Shown here one piece after another: positions 17,760 to 25,569 of a stretch of 64,000 nucleotides of DNA. The stretch spans positions 2,542,001 through 2,606,000 of the forward strand of contig NZ_CP132343.1 of the NCBI RefSeq assembly GCF_040529065.1, given 5' to 3'. A program made the translations under genes and the position numbers. A model generated the notes under the pieces. That model had not been told where the DNA came from, ran no database searches, and saw nothing but the letters and a program-made list of their open reading frames with translations. This DNA is from Xanthomonas sacchari (lineage in GTDB: Bacteria; Pseudomonadota; Gammaproteobacteria; Xanthomonadales; Xanthomonadaceae). Positions within the stretch are counted from its first letter, which is position 1. Each line of letters starts with the position of its first letter.

Positions 17760-18716
17760 TCAGGCGGCCGCTTGCGCTGCCGCCACCACCCGCAGCCGGG
17801 CCAGGACGTACTCGGCCAGCTCGTTGGGGCTGTACTTGGCGACGAAGGCGTTGGCGCCCACGCGCTCGACCATCGCATTGTTGAACACGCCCGACAGCGA
17901 GGTGTGCAACAGCACGTACAGGCCGGACAGGCCGGCATGGCGGCGGATTTCCGTCGTCAGCGTATAGCCGTCCATCGCCGGCATCTCGATGTCGGAGATC
18001 ACCATGGCGTAGCGCTCGGCCGGATTCTCCCCGGCGGCGTGGATCTGCAAGAGATGGTCCAGCGCCTGGCGGCCGTCCGAGAGCAGGGTCGCGGCGACCC
18101 CGAGCTGGTCCAGCACGCTGCGGATCTGCTGCCGCGCCACCCGCGAGTCGTCGACCACCAGCACCTGCAGCTGCGGGCCGGTCAGCGCCAGCGACGGGTC
18201 CAGGTTGGCCTCGACCCGGGTCTGGGCGATGTCGGCCAGCACGCTTTCCACGTCGATCACCTGGATCAGCTCGCCCTGGAAGCGGGTCACCGCGGTCAGG
18301 TAGCTGGATTCGGCGCCCAGTTCCGGCGGCGGATGGATGTCTTCCACCGCGATGTTGACGATGCGTTCCACGCCGCTGACCAGGAAGCCCTGCACCGAGC
18401 GGTTGAACTCGGTCACCACCAGATAGCCTGGCGCGGTGTCCGCGTTCGGCTCGCGCTCCGGGTGGCCGATGGCCAGGCCCAGGTCGAGCACCGGCACCGA
18501 GCGCCCGCGCACGTCGGCGACGCCGGAGAATTGCAGCGGCAGCCCGGGCACCTGGAACAGCTCCGGCCGGCGCAGCACTTCCTGCACCTTGAAGACGTTC
18601 ACGCCAAAAAGCTGACGACCGCCCAGCCGGAACAGCAGCAGGGCAAGCCGGTTGTGGCCCGCCAAGCGGGTGCGCTGGTCGATTCGGTTGAGAAGGTCAT
18701 GACTCATGGCGTTCAT
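17760..18716 (-). CDS. cheV: Chemotaxis coupling protein CheV
   Basis: CheV couples receptors to CheA and can be phosphorylated. The N-terminal CheW-like domain spans about residues 20-165 (GVADVRGRSVPVLDLGLAIG). The C-terminal receiver spans about 180-310, with VLVVDDSRVARQQ, the phospho-acceptor Asp in MVISDIEMPAMDGY and the Lys in VAKYSPNE. The frame offers two starts, 18716 (MNAMSHD) and 18707 (MSHD); no ribosome site decides between them. A sigma-28-like site overlaps the first. It lies between flgB and flgA, an order shared with Xanthomonas and Pseudomonas. Confidence 0.93.
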   Translation of the reverse strand: MNAMSHDLLNRIDQRTRLAGHNRLALLLFRLGGRQLFGVNVFKVQEVLRRPELFQVPGLPLQFSGVADVRGRSVPVLDLGLAIGHPEREPNADTAPGYLVVTEFNRSVQGFLVSGVERIVNIAVEDIHPPPELGAESSYLTAVTRFQGELIQVIDVESVLADIAQTRVEANLDPSLALTGPQLQVLVVDDSRVARQQIRSVLDQLGVAATLLSDGRQALDHLLQIHAAGENPAERYAMVISDIEMPAMDGYTLTTEIRRHAGLSGLYVLLHTSLSGVFNNAMVERVGANAFVAKYSPNELAEYVLARLRVVAAAQAAA

Positions 18717-18772
18717 ATCGGCGCCCTCGCGGCGGAACTTGAGGGCGCCTCCCGCATTGGACGTTCGGTTTG

Positions 18773-18787
18773 CGGCACGGCCTTTGC
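18773..18787 (+). promoter_or_regulatory. sigma-54 promoter of flgA
   Basis: CGGCACGGCCTTTGC: GG-N10-GC with CGGCACG at -24 and TTGC at -12. Transcription would start near 18799, downstream of the first in-frame ATG (18770). That rules out the longer flgA reading and supports the start at 18821. Confidence 0.85.
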
Positions 18788-18820
18788 ATGGTGCTGGCGA
18801 CCTTTCCCAGAGAGACGGCG

Positions 18821-19465
18821 ATGCGCCCGATCCTATTGCTGGTCCTGCTGGCGGCGACGCCGGCCTGGGCCGCGGACTTCCAGTCGGTGGATTCGATCCG
18901 CGCCGCGGCGCTGTCCCTGGCCGGGCCCGACGCCGATGCCGAGGCGACCCTGGACCCGTCGGTCAGGGTGCCGCTGTGCCCGGTGCCGTTGCAGGCCCAG
19001 CCGACCGGGACCACCACCGTGGAGGTGAGCTGTCCGCGCGACACCGGCTGGCGGCTGTTCGTGCCGGTCAAGGTGCGGCGCATGCAGCATGTCCTGGTGC
19101 TGGCGCGCGGCCTGTCCGCTGGAGAAAGCATCGGCGCGGCCGATATCGTCCCCGAGAAGCGCGACGCGGCGCGCATCGTCGGCGCCGCGATGACCGAGCC
19201 GGAGGCGGCGATCGGCAAGGTGGTGCGGCGAACCCTGCCGGCCGGCACCTTGTTGTCCGCCACCGACCTGGTCGCGCAGCGGCTGGTCCGGCGCGGCGAC
19301 AATGTGGCGCTGGTGGCACGCAGCGGTGGCCTGGAAGTGCGCATGTCCGGCCGTGCATTGGGCGATGCAGGCGAAAACGAGCGGGTGACCGTCGAAAACC
19401 TGTCGTCCAAGCGCATCGTTCAGGGAACTGTGTCACAAAATGGCGACGTTTTAGTGACGCGCTAA
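18821..19465 (+). CDS. flgA: P-ring assembly chaperone FlgA
   Basis: FlgA (214 aa) is the periplasmic chaperone for FlgI. The signal peptide MRPILLLVLLAATPAWA is followed by mature ADFQSVDSI. The SAF domain lies in the C-terminal half (VLVLARGLSAGESIGAADIV, then a PAGTLLSATDLVAQRLVRRG stretch), and the end KRIVQGTVSQNGDVLVTR is typical. Start 18821 is chosen for the AGAGACGG ribosome site, the signal peptide and the position of the sigma-54 promoter. It is divergent from cheV and followed by flgM. Confidence 0.94.
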   Translation: MRPILLLVLLAATPAWAADFQSVDSIRAAALSLAGPDADAEATLDPSVRVPLCPVPLQAQPTGTTTVEVSCPRDTGWRLFVPVKVRRMQHVLVLARGLSAGESIGAADIVPEKRDAARIVGAAMTEPEAAIGKVVRRTLPAGTLLSATDLVAQRLVRRGDNVALVARSGGLEVRMSGRALGDAGENERVTVENLSSKRIVQGTVSQNGDVLVTR

Positions 19466-19474
19466 GAATCCGGC

Positions 19475-19501
19475 TAAAGTTCTCCGACGCTGTGCCGTTA
19501 C
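19475..19501 (+). promoter_or_regulatory. sigma-28 promoter of flgM
   Basis: TAAAGTTC, 11 bases, GCCGTTAC, 31 bases upstream of the flgM ATG in the short flgA-flgM gap. It places the anti-sigma-28 gene under sigma-28 itself, in addition to read-through from flgA. Confidence 0.85.
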
Positions 19502-19531
19502 CTACACCGAACCCGTAACAGGATTTCCGCC

Positions 19532-19849
19532 ATGACACAGAAAATTGAAGGGAATTTGCCGAGCCCGGCCACCCTTCGCACCTCGTCCGTCTCGACCAAG
19601 GCCGCCTCCGGCGCGTCCGAGGAAGGCAAGGACCGTGCGGTCGGTGCGGCCGCAGCCACCGACAGCCTGCGCCTGACCGGCGAGGCCTCCGGCCTGCAGA
19701 CCCTGCAACGCCAGCTCTCGGCCGCGCCGGCGGTGGACAGCAGCCGCGTCGAGGCCGTGCGCTCGTCGCTGCAGAACGGCAGCTACAAGATCAACCCCGA
19801 CGCGATCGCCAGCCGCATGATCGACATGGATCGGCAACTCAGCGCATGA
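19532..19849 (+). CDS. flgM: Anti-sigma-28 factor FlgM
   Basis: FlgM (105 aa) holds sigma-28 inactive until it is exported through a finished hook. The C-terminal half carries the sigma-binding segment: DSSRVEAVRSSLQNGSYKIN and PDAIASRMIDMDRQL are the conserved FlgM helices. The N-terminal half is disordered and Ala/Ser/Thr-rich, as expected. Its own promoter is sigma-28 type, giving an autoregulatory loop, with read-through from the sigma-54 flgA promoter as a second input. It overlaps flgN by four bases. Confidence 0.95.
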   Translation: MTQKIEGNLPSPATLRTSSVSTKAASGASEEGKDRAVGAAAATDSLRLTGEASGLQTLQRQLSAAPAVDSSRVEAVRSSLQNGSYKINPDAIASRMIDMDRQLSA

Positions 19850-20190
19850 ACACGCCGGTGACCAACCCCCTGCAGCAGCTCAGCGACGCGCTCGCCGGCG
19901 AGCGCCAGGCGTTGTTGGATCACAACGTGGAAGGCCTCATGCAGGCGACCAGCGCCAAGCTGGCGGCACTGCGCGCTCTGGAGGCCGACGTGCCTGCCGG
20001 CGCCGAAGCCGAACTGCGGCTGCGCGAACTGGCCGACGCCAACCGCGCCAACGGCGCGCTGCTGTCGCGGCGCCGGCGCGAGGTCAACTGGGCGCTGCGC
20101 CACCTCGGCCGCAGTGAGAGCGCCTCGTCCTACGACGCCAACGGCCAGTCCAGCACGCCGCTCGCCCAGCGTCCCCTGGCGATCGCGTAA
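19846..20190 (+). CDS. flgN: Flagellar export chaperone FlgN
   Basis: FlgN-like chaperone (114 aa) for FlgK and FlgL. It is helical and charged, with LQQLSDALAGERQALLDHNV at the start and NRANGALLSRRRREVNWALR toward the end, the conserved FlgN helix. The ATG overlaps the flgM stop (ATGA), so the pair is coupled, the usual flgMN arrangement. The C-terminal 25 residues look unstructured. Family confidence rests on position plus the C-terminal helix. Confidence 0.88.
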   Translation: MNTPVTNPLQQLSDALAGERQALLDHNVEGLMQATSAKLAALRALEADVPAGAEAELRLRELADANRANGALLSRRRREVNWALRHLGRSESASSYDANGQSSTPLAQRPLAIA

Positions 20191-20274
20191 GCCGCCACGC
20201 GTCCCGCTGCGGGGCGCGCATCCGCCGGCGGCAACGGCGTATATTGGGCATCCATCGATCGCCCACGGCCTGTC

Positions 20275-21495
20275 GTGAATTTCGCCGAAATCAATCCCAA
20301 CGCAGCACTTGTCCTGCCCGCGCGTGAGAGCCTGCTCGCCCTCAGCGAACTCTTGTACGAAGGCGTGGTGCTGTTCCGCGCCGACGGCCAGTTGCTGCTG
20401 ACCAACAGCGCCGCACGCCGCCATCTTTCCGGCGCCGACACCGGCGGCCTGGCCGCGCACCTGGCGCAATGGCTGCCGGGCGACGCGCTGTCGCAGGCGC
20501 GCAGCAGCGGCCGCTGGAGCGGCAGCCTGCCGACCGAACAGCACGTGGTGCTGGCGCATCTTTACTTTCATGCCGACGCGGACGGCGGCCATTACCTGAT
20601 GCTGATCCAGGGCATCGAAGGCCAGCAGGACTACGAACAGGAACTGCAGCAGCGCCACGCCGAACTGCGCCAGGCCTATCTGCGCCTCAACGGCGCCCAG
20701 GAAAAACTGCTGCAGTCGGAGAAGATGGCCTCGATCGGCCAGCTCGCCGCCGGCGTCGCCCACGAGATCAACAACCCGATCGGCTACGTCCATTCCAACC
20801 TGGGCAGCCTGCAGGAATACCTGCGCAGCCTGTTCACCCTGATCGAGGCCTACGAGCGCGCCCTGCGCGCGCCCGATCCGAAGGCGCTGATCCCGGAAAT
20901 CGACGATATCCGCAACCGCTTCGACATCGACTTCATCAGCCGCGACCTGCCGCAACTGATGGCCGAGTCGCGCGAAGGCATCGAGCGGGTCACCCGCATC
21001 GTCCGCGACCTGAAGGACTTCTCCTATTCCGGCCGCGAGGAGTCGTGGAAGCTGGTGGACCTGCACTCGGGTCTGGAATCGACGATCAACATCATCTGGA
21101 ACGAGCTCAAGTACAAGGTCACCCTGGAGCGCCACTACGGCAACCTGCCGCTGGTGGAGTGCCTGCCGTCCGAGCTCAACCAGGTGTACATGAACCTGCT
21201 GCTCAACGCCGGCCAGGCGATCGGCGAGCGCGGCACCATCGTGGTCAGCACCGGCCAGGACGGCGAAGAGGTGTGGATCGAGTTCAAGGACTCAGGCGCC
21301 GGCATCGCGGCGGACCTGCTGCAGCGCATCTTCGACCCGTTCTTCACCACCAAGCCGGTCGGCAGCGGCACCGGCCTGGGCCTGTCGATCTCCTACGGCA
21401 TCATCAACAAGCACCACGGCCGCATCGACGTGAGCAGCGTCGTCGGCGAGGGCTCGACGTTCCGGATCGTGATTCCTGTTAGGCAGCCGAAATAA
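20275..21495 (+). CDS. Soluble two-component sensor histidine kinase
   Basis: A 406-residue kinase with no membrane segment. An N-terminal PAS-like sensor (residues 20-115, [20 protein letters not shown]) and a coiled coil (118-150) lead to a HisKA-like domain with phospho-accepting His163 in [12 protein letters not shown]. The ATPase domain has the N box ([15 protein letters not shown]), DSGAGI, the F box ([12 protein letters not shown]) and [11 protein letters not shown], all intact. The start is GTG at 20275. It stands convergent with a GGDEF-EAL-REC regulator and follows the flagellar genes, so that regulator's receiver is a likely partner. Whether this is the gene called ravA or ravS elsewhere I cannot say. 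Confidence 0.9.
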   Translation: MNFAEINPNAALVLPARESLLALSELLYEGVVLFRADGQLLLTNSAARRHLSGADTGGLAAHLAQWLPGDALSQARSSGRWSGSLPTEQHVVLAHLYFHADADGGHYLMLIQGIEGQQDYEQELQQRHAELRQAYLRLNGAQEKLLQSEKMASIGQLAAGVAHEINNPIGYVHSNLGSLQEYLRSLFTLIEAYERALRAPDPKALIPEIDDIRNRFDIDFISRDLPQLMAESREGIERVTRIVRDLKDFSYSGREESWKLVDLHSGLESTINIIWNELKYKVTLERHYGNLPLVECLPSELNQVYMNLLLNAGQAIGERGTIVVSTGQDGEEVWIEFKDSGAGIAADLLQRIFDPFFTTKPVGSGTGLGLSISYGIINKHHGRIDVSSVVGEGSTFRIVIPVRQPK

Positions 21496-21501
21496 CGGCA
21501 G

Positions 21502-21629
21502 GGATTGGGGATTCGGGATTGGGGATTGGCAAAAGCGGTTTTGCGTTTACTGTTCCCGTCCGTGCGAGTCAATGAAATGCCGACACCGCGCTTTTACGAA
21601 TCCCTAATCCCCAATGCCGAATCCCGGCT
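21502..21629. repeat. Inverted pair of GGGATTCGGGATT-type repeats between convergent genes
   Basis: GGGATTGGGGATTCGGGATT (21502-21521) continues to GGCAAAAGCGG, and its complement (CGCTTTTACGAATCCCTAAT and on, 21589-21629) lies about 50 bases away. The arms could fold into a long imperfect hairpin between two convergent genes and terminate both. Same family as the flgE-flgF repeats. Confidence 0.7.
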
Positions 21630-21631
21630 TT

Positions 21632-23356
21632 TCAGGGCCCCGCATCCCGCCGCTGTTCGTCGTGGGTGCGGAAGGCCTGGCGGATGTGTTCGCGCAGTTC
21701 GTCGTCGTTCCAGGGCTTGGTCAGGAAGCGGTAGATCGCGCCGCGGTTGATCGCGTCCGTGACGGTGGCCAGGTCGGTGTAGCCGGACAGGACCAGGCGG
21801 ATGGTGTCGGGGTAGAGCATCTTCACCCGGCCCAGGAACTCGGTGCCGCTCATGTCGGACATGCGCTGGTCGGACAGGATCACCTGCACGTCGTTGGTGG
21901 CGAGCAGGTCGAAGGCGTCGCGGACGTTGCCGGCGGCGAGGATGCGGTAGCCGTCGCGGCGGAACAGGCGCACCAGCGAACGCAGCACGTTCTCTTCGTC
22001 GTCGAGCAGCAGCAGGGTGCGGTCCGGGCGGGTCTCGGTGAACGATTCCGGGCGCAGGTAGCGCCGGCGCAGGGCCATGCCGGCGGCTTCGGCGGACATC
22101 GGTTCGCCGAACAGGTAGCCCTGGAAGATGTCGCAGTCGTTGCGGCGCAGGAAGCCGAGCTGCGCCTGCGACTCGACGCCGTTGGCGATCACCACCATGC
22201 CCAGCTGGTGGCCCATGGCGATGATCGCGCGGGCGATCGCCGCCTCGCGGTTGCCGGCCGGCGCGCTCTTGATGAAGCTGCGGTCGATCTTCAGCTTGTC
22301 CACCGGGTAGCGCACCAGCGCGCTGAGGCTGGAATCGCCGGTGCCGAAGTTGTCCAGGCTCAGGCTGATGCCTTCGCGGCACAGATTGGCCAGGGTCTCG
22401 TGGACGAAGTTGACGTTGTTGGTCAGCGCGCTCTCATTGATCTCCAGCACCACCATCTGCGGCGGTACCCCGGCCGCCTGCAGCGCCGACATCACCTCGT
22501 TGAAGAAGGTCGGGCGCAGCAGCTGCAGCGTGGAGACGTTGACCGCGATGGTGAAGTCGTCGAAGCCCTGGTCGCGCCACAGCCGTGCCTGGCGCAGCGC
22601 ACCTTCCATCACCCAGGTGCCGATCTGCACGATCACGCCCAGGCGCTCGGCGGTGCGCATGAAGCGCTCCGGCACCAGGATGCCCAGGGTCGGCGACTGC
22701 CAGCGCAGCAGCGATTCCATGCCCACCACACGACCGTCGCGGGCGCTGACCATCGGCTGGTAGCGCAGGCGCAGTTCGCCGTTGGGGATGGCGTCGACGA
22801 TCTGCCGCGAGATGATGCTCTCGCTGTGCGCGCTGGGCGGGCCGTCGGCGGCATACAGGCGCACCAGGTTGCCGCCTTCGCGCGCGGCCTGGTAGACCGC
22901 GTCCTCGGCGAAGTCGAGCAGGGTCGACAGGCGCGTGGAATGTTCCGGGCACAGGCTCACGCCGATCTTGCCGGTCATGAACAGGGTGTACGGCAGCACC
23001 GACAGCGGCAGTTCGATCTGCTGCCGGATCTCCTCGGCGAAGGCTTCCGGCGGCGGTACGTCGGCGGTGCGCGGTACCGCCATCACCAGTTCGTCGCTGC
23101 CGTGGCGCCACAGCAGGCCGCGCCCGCGCAGGTGCGCCTGCAGCCGGTGCGCCAGCAGCGCCAGCGCCTGGTCGCCGACCTCCGGGCTCATGTTCTCGTT
23201 GATCGAGGCGAAGTGGTCGATGTCGATGTGCAGCAACATCACCCCCGGCCCGCCGGCGAGCGCCTCGGCGATCATGCCGGTCAGGGCGGGATGGCCCGCA
23301 CCCAGGCGCGACGGCAGTTCGTCGTCCACGGGTACGGCGCTGGCGGGATTCCACAT
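21632..23356 (-). CDS. ravR: RavR-like response regulator, GGDEF-EAL-REC, degenerate active sites
   Basis: A 574-residue protein with unusual domain order: GGDEF-like (about 30-170), EAL (180-430), receiver (445-565). This is the order of the Xanthomonas virulence and attachment regulator RavR. The GGDEF site reads GSDEL (86-90) with no RxxD inhibitory site. In the EAL domain E214 (as ESL), N273, E308, D335, K356 and D358 are present. However, the DDFG motif reads DNFG (N336), and AEGVE reads ANGVE (N392), where RocR has its proposed general base. The receiver keeps DDEEN, Asp496 and Lys547. It starts four bases after a PAS kinase gene, so it is probably that kinase's operon partner. Phosphodiesterase activity is doubtful from sequence. 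Confidence 0.87.
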   Translation of the reverse strand: MWNPASAVPVDDELPSRLGAGHPALTGMIAEALAGGPGVMLLHIDIDHFASINENMSPEVGDQALALLAHRLQAHLRGRGLLWRHGSDELVMAVPRTADVPPPEAFAEEIRQQIELPLSVLPYTLFMTGKIGVSLCPEHSTRLSTLLDFAEDAVYQAAREGGNLVRLYAADGPPSAHSESIISRQIVDAIPNGELRLRYQPMVSARDGRVVGMESLLRWQSPTLGILVPERFMRTAERLGVIVQIGTWVMEGALRQARLWRDQGFDDFTIAVNVSTLQLLRPTFFNEVMSALQAAGVPPQMVVLEINESALTNNVNFVHETLANLCREGISLSLDNFGTGDSSLSALVRYPVDKLKIDRSFIKSAPAGNREAAIARAIIAMGHQLGMVVIANGVESQAQLGFLRRNDCDIFQGYLFGEPMSAEAAGMALRRRYLRPESFTETRPDRTLLLLDDEENVLRSLVRLFRRDGYRILAAGNVRDAFDLLATNDVQVILSDQRMSDMSGTEFLGRVKMLYPDTIRLVLSGYTDLATVTDAINRGAIYRFLTKPWNDDELREHIRQAFRTHDEQRRDAGP

Positions 23357-23360
23357 CGGC

Positions 23361-25463
23361 TCAGGTTCCAGGCGGGGGCGACGGCGGTGCCGCGGTGGTG
23401 TAGGGCAGGCACAGCGTCACCCGGGTGCCGGCGCCGGGGGCGGTGTCGATCTGCAGGGTACCGCCGGCGCTCTGCGCGCGCTCGCGCATCACGATCAGGC
23501 CCAGGCCGCGCGGCCCGGCTGGATCGAAGCCGTCGCCGTCGTCGACCACTTCCAGGCGCAGGCGCTGGCGTTCCTCGTCGCCGAGGGTCATCCGCACCTC
23601 GCCGGCGCTGGCATGGCGCAGCACGTTGGTCAGGCTCTCCTGGGCGATGCGGAAACAGGCCTGTTCGACCTCGCCGCTGGGGCGCTCGGGCAGGGCGGCG
23701 ATGTCCAGCTGCAGGCGCACCGGCGAGGCGCGGAACAGCATGCCGGCCTGCCAGCGCAGCGCCGCCTCCAGGCCCAGCGCGTCCAGTTGCGGCGGACGCA
23801 GCAGGGTGGAGAGGTTGCGCAGCTTGGTGATGCTGCTGTCGGCCAGTTGCACGATCTCGCTCAGGTCCTCGCGGCGGCGCTCGGCGTCGGTCTCGTCCAG
23901 CGCCGCGTGCGCGGACAGCTTCATCGCGGTGATCGCCTGGCCGATGTCGTCGTGCAGGTCGCGCGAGATCGCCCGGCGCTCGTCTTCCTGCAGCGAGAAC
24001 AGGCGCCGCGCCATCGCCTGCAGTTCGCGGTTGCTCTGCGCCAGCGCGTCGCGCATGCGCTCCGGTTCGCTGAGGTCGCGCACGATCATCAGCTTGCAGT
24101 CGCGGCCGCTGTAGCGGACGTTGCCGAACGACAGCCCGGCGTGGAACAGCGAGCCGTCGCGGCGGCACATGCGCGCGGTGGCGCCGCGTTCGCCCTTGGC
24201 GCCCGCCGCGCCCATCCGCTGCCGCACCAGCGCCAGGTCGGCGCTGTCGACCAGGCCCTGCAGCGGCTCGCCGAGCAGGTTCTCGCCCTCGAAGCCGAAC
24301 TGCCCGGCGCAGGCGGCGTTGGCGTACAGCACGTGCTCCTGGTGCAGGATCGCCACGCCATCCGGCAGCACCCGCACCAGTTCGCGGAACTGCTCCTCGC
24401 GCTCGTGCAGCAGGCGCCGCGAGCGCTCGTGCTCGGTCACGTCCTGCAGGGTGCCGTGCACGCAGGCGCCGCCTTCGTCGTCGCTGGACGATTCGGCGCG
24501 CAGGTGCAGCATGCGCGCCTGGCCGTCGGCGGCCAGCACCGGCAGCAGCATGTCCAGTTGCAGCGGCGCGCTGCCGCACAGGTCCTCGATCACCCGCTGG
24601 ATGCGCGCCTGCGAGGCCACGTCGGGCGGGACCAGCAGTTCTTCCAGGCGGTGCTGGCGCGGCTGGTCCGGCACGCGCCGGCCGAGCATGCGGTAGACCT
24701 GCTCGGAATAGCTGCCCAGGCCGCTGGCCCGGTCCAGTTGCCAGGAGCCCAGCCGCGCGATCGACTGCGCCTCCTGCAGATGCTGCAGGGCCTGGTCGCG
24801 GCGGCGCTGCGCGTCGTACTCGGCGCTGCGGTCGCTGATGACCACCAGCCGCGCCTGTCGGCCGTGGTAGTCCAGGCTGGTGCTGCGCGCCTCGGCCATG
24901 CACTGGGTGCCGTCGCGCAGGCGCAGCGGCTCGGCCACCACGCAGGTCTTGGACGGGGTCTGGCGGATCGTCTCGATCACCTCGGCTAGGCGGGCGCTGG
25001 CGCTGGGCGGCCACAGCCGGGCCAGCTCCAGGCCGACGAACTCGTCGTGCGACCAGCCGAAGAAGGCGACCGCGGCGGGGTTCACGTCGAGGATGCGCAG
25101 GCTTTCCAGGTCGTAGACCAGCATCGGGCTGGGATTGGCGTGGAACATCTGCCGGTAGCCGGCCTCCGACAGCGCCAGCCGCGTGTGCGCCTGCACCGCG
25201 GCGCGCACCAGCGGGCGCAGCAGGTAGTACAGGGCGACCGCGGTCAGGGCCAGGAACAGGGCGTCGTTGGCCAGCTGCAGGACGATCAACGTGCCGGGAT
25301 CGTCTACGAAATGCGCCAAAACCAGATCGCTGCCGATCGACAGCGCCAGCCCCAGCAGGACGTACAGCAGCACCACCCGCCAGATGCCGCGGTCCAGGCG
25401 CTGCGCCAGGCGCATGCCGGAGGTCGCCTGGGGGAGCAGGGAACTGTCGCGTTGTGGTTGCAT
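23361..25463 (-). CDS. Membrane PAS sensor kinase, NarX/DegS (HisKA_3) type
   Basis: A 700-residue kinase. Two membrane helices lie near residues 28-50 and 60-88 with almost no periplasmic loop, so sensing is probably cytoplasmic or in the membrane. Three PAS-like domains follow (about 100-220, 225-345, 355-475; FHANPSPMLVYDLESLRILD, GSWQLDRAS, LVRVLPDGVAILHQEHVLYA). The kinase core is of the HisKA_3 type: DERRAISRDLHDDIGQAITA with the His in LHDDIGQ, and a short ATPase end (DDGDGFDP, GLGLIVMRERA). It is four bases upstream of the GGDEF-EAL-REC gene. HisKA_3 kinases usually pair with LuxR-type regulators, so pairing with this receiver is worth testing. Confidence 0.9.
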   Translation of the reverse strand: MQPQRDSSLLPQATSGMRLAQRLDRGIWRVVLLYVLLGLALSIGSDLVLAHFVDDPGTLIVLQLANDALFLALTAVALYYLLRPLVRAAVQAHTRLALSEAGYRQMFHANPSPMLVYDLESLRILDVNPAAVAFFGWSHDEFVGLELARLWPPSASARLAEVIETIRQTPSKTCVVAEPLRLRDGTQCMAEARSTSLDYHGRQARLVVISDRSAEYDAQRRRDQALQHLQEAQSIARLGSWQLDRASGLGSYSEQVYRMLGRRVPDQPRQHRLEELLVPPDVASQARIQRVIEDLCGSAPLQLDMLLPVLAADGQARMLHLRAESSSDDEGGACVHGTLQDVTEHERSRRLLHEREEQFRELVRVLPDGVAILHQEHVLYANAACAGQFGFEGENLLGEPLQGLVDSADLALVRQRMGAAGAKGERGATARMCRRDGSLFHAGLSFGNVRYSGRDCKLMIVRDLSEPERMRDALAQSNRELQAMARRLFSLQEDERRAISRDLHDDIGQAITAMKLSAHAALDETDAERRREDLSEIVQLADSSITKLRNLSTLLRPPQLDALGLEAALRWQAGMLFRASPVRLQLDIAALPERPSGEVEQACFRIAQESLTNVLRHASAGEVRMTLGDEERQRLRLEVVDDGDGFDPAGPRGLGLIVMRERAQSAGGTLQIDTAPGAGTRVTLCLPYTTAAPPSPPPGT

Positions 25464-25569
25464 GCCCCGGCAGCCTGCTGCGGTGGTCCGTGTCCGGCGG
25501 ACATCTTAGCCGTTGAAGGCCGCCGCGGCCCATCGCCGGGCGCTGCCGGCGCTCAATTAATGCCTCCGG

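Noticed and set aside
18715-18741. sigma-28-like site ahead of cheV (TCAAGTTC, 12 bases, GCCGATAT)
   Set aside because: Spacer is 12 instead of 11 and the -10 overlaps the first cheV ATG; not strong enough to list, though it would favour the start at 18707.
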